Assembly: GCA_033961575.1 (NCBI GenBank)
Contig: CM066738.1
Location: forward strand, 99,721,478-99,785,477
DNA from: Aselliscus stoliczkanus
Taxonomy: Eukaryota; Chordata; Mammalia; Chiroptera; Hipposideridae
DNA length: 64,000 nt
Direction of reading: 5' to 3'
This document shows, in pieces, positions 58,375 through 64,000 of the stretch (position 1 is its first letter; the number at the start of each line of letters is the position of its first letter). The notes beneath the pieces are model-generated. The model made no database searches and was not told the origin of the DNA. It saw nothing but the letters and a program-made list of their open reading frames with translations. The translations under genes were made by a program, and so were the position numbers.

Positions 58375-58475
58375 CAGACCTTGTCTGTGTCATTCACCCA
58401 TGGATCAACAGAGCGTGGAACATTGCTTGGGCACACAGTGTGTTTTCATTAAATATTTAGTAAATGAATGCATGG
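58375..58475 (+). mobile_element. L2 3' terminus, sense
   Basis: 'tgggcacacagtgtgttttc' followed by 'attaaatatttagtaaatga' is a degraded L2 3' end. Confidence 0.5.
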
Positions 58476-59239
58476 TATTCAGGTAAGCTCAAAGATGCTT
58501 TGGGGAAATGCTAAAAAGTTATTACCTGGTTCAGGCATGATGTAGTTAGGACCTTGGTTAGGTGATACAAAAAGAAAGGAAATGGCAAATTGAGAAAAAA
58601 ATATATTATTTTCAAAGGAAGAAATGTTAGTACTAACATTGATATAATTGATTATGGATGAGTGTTGCCAGAACAGTCTTATGTCAGCGACCTTAAGAAA
58701 AACTGAATTTCTATAAAGGATTCACAGGACCTGGAACTGAATCCAGAAATCCATTTGAGTGTCTAAGCAAATTGACTGTCAAAGTCATTCTAGCAGTTCC
58801 TACATTTTTGTCAGTCAACATTCTCCACCTTCTGCCTCCATGTTCCAAGGAACTGAGAGTCTTTCTCCGTGGTCACCATATGGGCAAACAGCCGCTGGAT
58901 GGGTGGACCCACACCTGGTGCAGTCAGTGCCCAAAGCACAGCCTCGCTACTGCTTCCCTCCCAGGGGCCATGGGCTGGGCAGTGTCGGCCAAATAGGGAG
59001 ACCATGACGGGAGCCTGGGGAAAGGAAAAAGAGGATTGAAAACTGATTTGCAGTATAGCAAGGATGAGGCTATTGGATGCAGTAAAATGATTGGAAAACA
59101 GTTTAAATAACTATTCTGTAGGAGGAAGGAAGACAAGGAGCTCAGTATTGAACAGATTAGGTTTGAGAAGATGGTGGCACATCCAAGAGATGGCTTTAGA
59201 GTACAGGTCAGGATTGTACACACAGGTGTGAGATTCAGT
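58476..59239. other. Unique sequence
   Basis: No feature recognised. Short frames at 58759-59007 lie in mildly GC-rich sequence with no domain. Confidence 0.4.
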
Positions 59240-59395
59240 CAAGTACATCTACTCATTCATCCAGTAATTGAGCATGTGTCTTCCGTAGGTTCTAGAGCTA
59301 TCCTAGGTCCCAGAGCTGAAGCAGTGATCAGAATAAAGCCTTTGTTCTTACGTGGCTTACGTTCTAATGTCCAAGCCCTTGAAAACAAATGACGC
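59240..59395 (-). mobile_element. L2 3' end, antisense
   Basis: 'tccagtaattgagcatgtgt', 'agctgaagcagtgatcagaa' and 'cttacgtggcttacgttcta' follow antisense L2 order. Confidence 0.55.
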
Positions 59396-59667
59396 TTTGC
59401 ACAACCTCCCGCGCCATTCCCTGTACCCTGTGTGACCATGCAGAGGAAAAAACAAGGTTGAAATCATGTAAGCTGGGAGAACAAAACAAAAATGGTGAAG
59501 AAACAGGGAAGGCACCATCAGAGAAGGATAGGGAACTGAGAGAGTATCATTCCATGGAAACCTAAAGAAGAGTGACTTTAAAGAAATGATTGTCCAATGG
59601 GTCCAGGCTAGTAGCAAAGAAAAACCATTGAACTTGATGTGACGGTTGCCACTGGTCAGCTTCTAGC

Positions 59668-59848
59668 GATGGTTTTTAATCTTCACTGTGTATCAGAGTC
59701 ACCTGAGGAGCTTTAAGACATGCAGATACCTGGCAGCTATCCCCAAGCTCCTGATGCAATTGGTCTGGGGTGGGGCTTGGGCACCGGCATTATTTTTCAG
59801 GTGCCCAGGTGACTTAAATGTGCAGGTAGAGTTGAGAAACATTGCTTT
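59668..59848 (+). mobile_element. MER5A-like hAT-Charlie element, near full length
   Basis: 'tgtgtatcagagtcacctga', 'ggtctggggtggggcttggg', 'caggtgcccaggtgacttaa' and 'agttgagaaacattgct' appear in MER5A order over about 180 bases, close to the family length. Confidence 0.8.
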
Positions 59849-59979
59849 AAATAAAGTGATTTCAGCAGTAGGAGTTAAATTGCAGAGAATAAAAGAGGAG
59901 GGTGTTTTGTGTGTTTTGTTTTTTAGTAGAGGACTAGTAGTCTTTACATCAGACATAGGTGTTTAGCCTCAGTCTCCTG

Positions 59980-60130
59980 TCTCACTGTGCGATTTAACCT
60001 CCTTTGTGTCTTATCTGCAAAATCAGGATAGAAATACTTGCTGTGCCCAACTCCCAGTTTCCTTGGGAGGTCAAGATGGGATAATAGATGTGAGAGTACT
60101 TTGAAAAAAGATTGAAGTACTATAAAAATG
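59980..60130 (+). mobile_element. MIR SINE
   Basis: 'gcgatttaacctcctttgtg', 'cttatctgcaaaatcaggat' and 'gtgagagtactttgaaaaaa'. Confidence 0.6.
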
Positions 60131-61674
60131 TAAGATTTATATGGTTGTCAGTTTTTTCCCAAAAATGGCCCTGAAGATAGTGATTATCAACTGCAAAGAC
60201 CTACGTGGGACCAGCACCCCTTTCCGCATTGAGCTCAGAAAGAGAGAGCCCTTTGATAAGTGCTGGCAGCCACTATCTAAGGGTCTAATGCCGTTTGCAG
60301 CTCTCGCTTTTTCACAGCTAGCCTTGCACAGTATCTATAATAGATGCTGTTTCCGTAGTCTTGCAAAGCCTACCTGAAGTTGCTAAACACACAGCCATCC
60401 AACATGAGACTAAAGAGTTGAAGGATGCTCCTATAAAGATTAAAAAGTGAATTTAATGTTACAAGGTCCCATTTTAGTAGTAAATCCTAATTGTTACAGA
60501 AAATGGGGAAAGCAGAGCAGAGGTTAAGAGATGAGACGTCTGTGAGTGCAGGTGGTGCTGCAGGGTCAGAAAAACCTAATTCCTCTGGCAGATAACCGAG
60601 GACTGTCCAAGATCTGAGCCAAAACCAGCAGGAGTCACTGACCACCTTGAGGGCTATTTCGGGTACCTGGATATCCCTACCTATACTCGTATATACTATA
60701 TGTCATGCCAGGTCTCCAAGAAAAGAAACATTCTCTCCATCATCTGCACTGTGACTTCCCTTGAGGTAGCATCTGCCCCCAGGTGTGCAGTGACACCTGT
60801 TTGTGATGACTTCGTCCCAATTAAGGAGGCTTTCTTTAATCATAGATGGCCACAGAAGTGAAGAGTTAAAGGGTACTCTCTACTCGCTTTTATTTGATGC
60901 TTTCCTCCAGTAAAAATACAAGAAACACAACTCTTCGCAAGGAAATAGCACACATAATAGTTGAGTTTCTTTTCTTGAATAAGCTGCTTGAACTCAGAGC
61001 AAGAACAAAAAGATGGGCAAACTTCTACATAGGCTCTGAGCCGGGTGTCAGGTAACTGGTGTGAGCATCAGAGATATTGTGGGGAAGATCAGTTACTTTT
61101 CTCTCGCCTCTGAGCCTGCCCTGGCCCCTTCTACTCCAGTTGCTATCAGGGAGAAAGTGCTAATTACAATACATTCTTGATCTGCCTGTAACTCCTAAGA
61201 TATTCTCCACTCAACTTCTTCCACCTACAGAAAAACTTGCTTCCAAACTGCCCTCCTCAAAACAGAAGCACAGACACCCCAAGCCAGACACTCTCTCATC
61301 TTACACCACTTCCAAACAGGACTTAGACCCTTTTGCATGTAAAATTGTAAAAAAGAACAAAACAGGATTTTGAAACAAAGATAGAAAGGATTCTTCACAA
61401 GCTTACATTGATCCTCTTTATGCATTGAGAAGTCCCTTTCTTGTGTTCAAACATCCTGGTAAAAAAAACTAACCATAAGGAAAAAAAGGTACAGAAGCCA
61501 CGGTGGGCACCCCATCCTTTTTCAATAAGAAACAACCACTTCAAAAAAAACCATCTTTCATACCCCCATGCACAGTCCCCAACCTTCGGCATAGAAGGCA
61601 CCCAGCCTTGGTGAAAAGAGGGATACTTGTACATTCATTTGGTCCTAAAATCCCATTTTTAGAAAGGCTGTTGT
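60131..61674. other. Unique sequence
   Basis: No repeat, exon or RNA gene recognised. Confidence 0.4.
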
Positions 61675-61800
61675 GAAATTGACCAAGCTACTTAACCTCC
61701 CGGAGTCTCTTGTTCCCATATCTATGGGAACAATGAAAACACTATCATACAGTATTGTTGTGACCATGGCTTGATATAGAACATGGGGGTCTACAGTATA
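61675..61800 (+). mobile_element. MIR fragment
   Basis: 'agctacttaacctcccggag' followed by 'catatctatgggaacaatga'. Confidence 0.55.
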
Positions 61801-62222
61801 AAACAGGGTGTGGCTCAATCTCTCCCGCCACACACTGACACTGAGTTTCAAATTGGGGAAATCCGGTGGATGTTTGTCCCTGTGATCCCCCATGAACAGG
61901 AGGCAGGAACTCTCAGATAGGGCTGCATGCTTATCTTTGGGAGAGGAATCAAGGCCCAGGGAAGGGGGCACTTGTCAGTCCATCCTTCAAGGGCTCCACC
62001 ATTTCCTCTGTGGAAGCAGCATTCAAGTGGGAGCACATTCTTTCAAATTACACGGCGATTTCACATTTTTGGTTACAATATAGAAAAAGGTGGATTTTGT
62101 TTTCCCCTGCTCTCCAAGATATGTTGTTGAAAATTACAGTTTCAGAAGCACAAGGGACAAAAACTGCCCCCAAAACTCAAGATGGAGGTTTGAATTAGAC
62201 TTTTGTTTGTTTGTTTGTTTTT

Positions 62223-62314
62223 AGGGCAGTGTCACTGGCCCTCATATGTGGGACCCGAACCGGGGCCGCTGGCCTCCCAAGCCAGCGCTTAACCACTGCG
62301 CCACTCGGCCAGCC
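62223..62314 (-). mobile_element. Short tRNA-head SINE, family B-short
   Basis: Minus-strand head reads 'gggctggccgagtggcgcag', with B box GGTTCGGGTCC and the anticodon-arm hairpin. It ends in a (TTTG)n-interrupted tail on the plus strand at 62200-62221. An imperfect 'tagacttttg'/'tagatttctt' duplication may flank it. Confidence 0.88.
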
Positions 62315-62504
62315 CTAGATTTCTTTTTAAAACACCTCCCCTGACAGTACCTCGGGAATGTGACTGCGGCTGCTCTAACCATGGGTGATTTTCCACAGCC
62401 AGTGCAAGCAAGGGGCAGGCTAAACAGATGACAGCTTAAAACTTAATTGTAAGATTATTTTTCAAGCAGCTTCCCCAAGTATAATACCTTTGCTTGCAGA
62501 AAAA

Positions 62505-62810
62505 GTAATTGCTGCAAACATTTGAAAAGTAAAAATTCTATGCAAGGGCCCTGGAGATGAACACAATTGAACATAATAGCTCCTTCCAAATCATTTCCTA
62601 GAGACTAGGCCTAAGATGGCTTTCCAAATATATTTTATTTATTCAAGGAAGAAAAGGCTATTTGAAGTTCTTGTATTCCTTTCACATAGGGACGCTTCGC
62701 TGAGCTTTAAGGAAGGCATTCATCTGTAGGTGCAAAATGAGTAATTTCTCAGCTTCTAGAAAAAATGTAATCATTGCAAACATCTGAAATGTTAAAATGT
62801 TATGCAAACG
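62505..62810 (+). repeat. Diverged direct repeat pair in AT-rich sequence
   Basis: 'attgctgcaaacatttgaaa' at about 62509 and 'atcattgcaaacatctgaaa' at about 62771 are followed by 'ttctatgcaagg' and 'tgttatgcaaacg' respectively. The two units are about 262 bases apart and not assigned to any repeat family I know. The octamer-like ATGCAAA appears in the second. Confidence 0.45.
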
Positions 62811-63514
62811 TCTTTTGTAAAGATACAAAAACCTTGAAATAAATATAATTCCGAGCCGGTCTCAGAATTTGTTTTAAAAAAATTAATACATAATACTCAT
62901 ATGCTTGCAGATGTATAGAGTATCTCTGAATGGCCACAGTGCCTGTCTTCACCAAGATAAGGGTGGGAAGGAGTTTTCCGAGTACATCCCTCCAGGGCTT
63001 TATATTTGGTACTACGTGCATGTGTTAATATTAATCTAGATTAATCTAACTGATTAATTTAATTAAATGTGGTCTCTTCCATAGGCAAGCCAATGCATGC
63101 ATCCCAGTCAAGCTGGGTGATCTTTCTCTACAGTCAGTACTGGAGACCGATCTCTCCCTAGCCTGGACCTCAGATACGCTGTAGAGCAGAGAAGTTCCCT
63201 GCTTTCTTTCTATACTGAGCATAAGCTGTCCTGCGTGCTGTCCTGGCACTAAAGGATACAATGAAACAGATGCTGTCTCCTGGCTGTCCCCACAGGGCGG
63301 CTGACCCTCAGTCCCAGGCTCCAGCCCTATCCAGCCCCAGAGCAGGCCACTGCTTTCCAGATCTGGTCTCTTCCTTGTTGTCCCTGCCTCTCCATCTTTG
63401 TGACTAAATGGCTTTGTGAAAAGCCTAGTACGCCCTCTCTCCCCCAGTAACTGAGATACAATGACTAAGGGAGGTTTAAGCCTTTCTTCCCTTGGATCCA
63501 GGAATACCAATGGA
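62811..63514. other. Unique sequence
   Basis: A 178-codon minus-strand frame (63046-63582) shows no domain and no splice context I trust. Its 5' part overlaps a MIR. Confidence 0.4.
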
Positions 63515-63705
63515 ACACATTGAAGCCACTTTCTGTATGACCTTGGCAAGTTACTTAACCTCTCTAAGCCTCCGTTTCTCATTCTCGAAATGGCAGCAGT
63601 CCTTATGTCCGCAAAGGGATGACATGGAGGTTGAATGAGCTCAGTTACGTAAACCGCCTCGTACCCAACACAGAGCAGGTGTGCAATAAATGTGGAATGA
63701 CATCA
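63515..63705 (+). mobile_element. MIR SINE
   Basis: 'gtatgaccttggcaagttac', 'cttaacctctctaagcctcc' and 'gagcaggtgtgcaataaatg'. Confidence 0.8.
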
Positions 63706-63805
63706 TCCATCATCAGTAGTATCAAGTGGTTCTCGCTGCCAAAAGATGATGTTCTTGAACTTCCCAGGCATGCACACATTTCCAGCTCTGTCTCAGGACC
63801 TGCTT

Positions 63806-63975
63806 ATAAGCAGCATAAAATAGTGGACACGGTGGGCTTTAGAGTCGAAGAAACTTTACCTTGAGCAAATCCTTAATATCCGTTTCTTCAACTATAAAGG
63901 GAGAACTGTGCCTTCCTTACCAGACCAAGGCAAAGATAATCAGTGTTGTATAAAAACCACGTGGCACATCAGAGC
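63806..63975 (+). mobile_element. MIR fragment
   Basis: 'gcataaaatagtggacacgg', 'ctttagagtcgaagaaactt' and 'atccgtttcttcaactataa' follow the sense MIR layout. It is degraded. Confidence 0.55.
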
Positions 63976-64000
63976 TCTATCTCAGCCGTTTTCACTTTCC

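Noticed and set aside
63046..63582. 178-codon minus-strand open frame
   Set aside because: Starts within a MIR and shows no recognisable domain or supported exon structure.

Overview
The window is mammalian nuclear DNA and probably comes from a bat. Evidence for a mammal is the abundance of ancient mammal-wide repeats (MIR, L2, MER5-type hAT), the many L1 fragments, and the absence of dense long ORFs or operon-like spacing. Evidence for a bat, most likely a rhinolophoid-type yinpterochiropteran, is the pair of tRNA-headed SINE families that share a 3' body containing CCTCCACAACTAGA and ending in TTCCCCAATA. A mariner MITE and a hAT element with a visible target duplication fit as well. The species assignment is inference.

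I found no protein-coding gene, rRNA or functional tRNA that I can support. The longest open frames (up to about 190 codons) have no recognisable domain, and many lie in repeats. The window reads as intergenic or deep intronic sequence. The only exon-like or promoter-like candidate is a GC-rich patch near 48.1-48.6 kb.

Layout: 0-17 kb is mostly unique sequence with scattered MIR, L2, MER5 and two copies of SINE family A, plus a microsatellite cluster at 14.0-14.5 kb. From 17.07 to about 20.7 kb lies a plus-strand endogenous retrovirus-like element with a tRNA-Leu-type primer-binding site, broken by an L1 and a SINE. From 20.7 to 32 kb is unique sequence with old repeats and one long SINE of family B. 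From 32.26 to 37.88 kb is an antisense L2, split by a second retroviral element (33.90-37.16 kb, minus strand) related to the first. From 38 to 44 kb are MIRs and a nearly 1 kb L2. From 44.8 to 48.0 kb are old L1/HAL1-like segments, one carrying a mariner MITE. From 51.9 to 58.3 kb is a dense nest of L1, SINE, hAT and L2. From 58.3 to 64 kb is mostly unique sequence with MIR, MER5 and one short SINE.

The most interesting observations are these. The two inverted retroviral copies, about 16 kb apart, are about 97% identical over one block of roughly 0.75 kb but clearly more diverged on both sides, which suggests gene conversion. Two SINE families appear to be modular, with different tRNA heads on one 3' body and a head-only short form in four closely similar copies. 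The nested insertions at 32-38 kb and 54.8-58.3 kb can be ordered in time from their target-site duplications.
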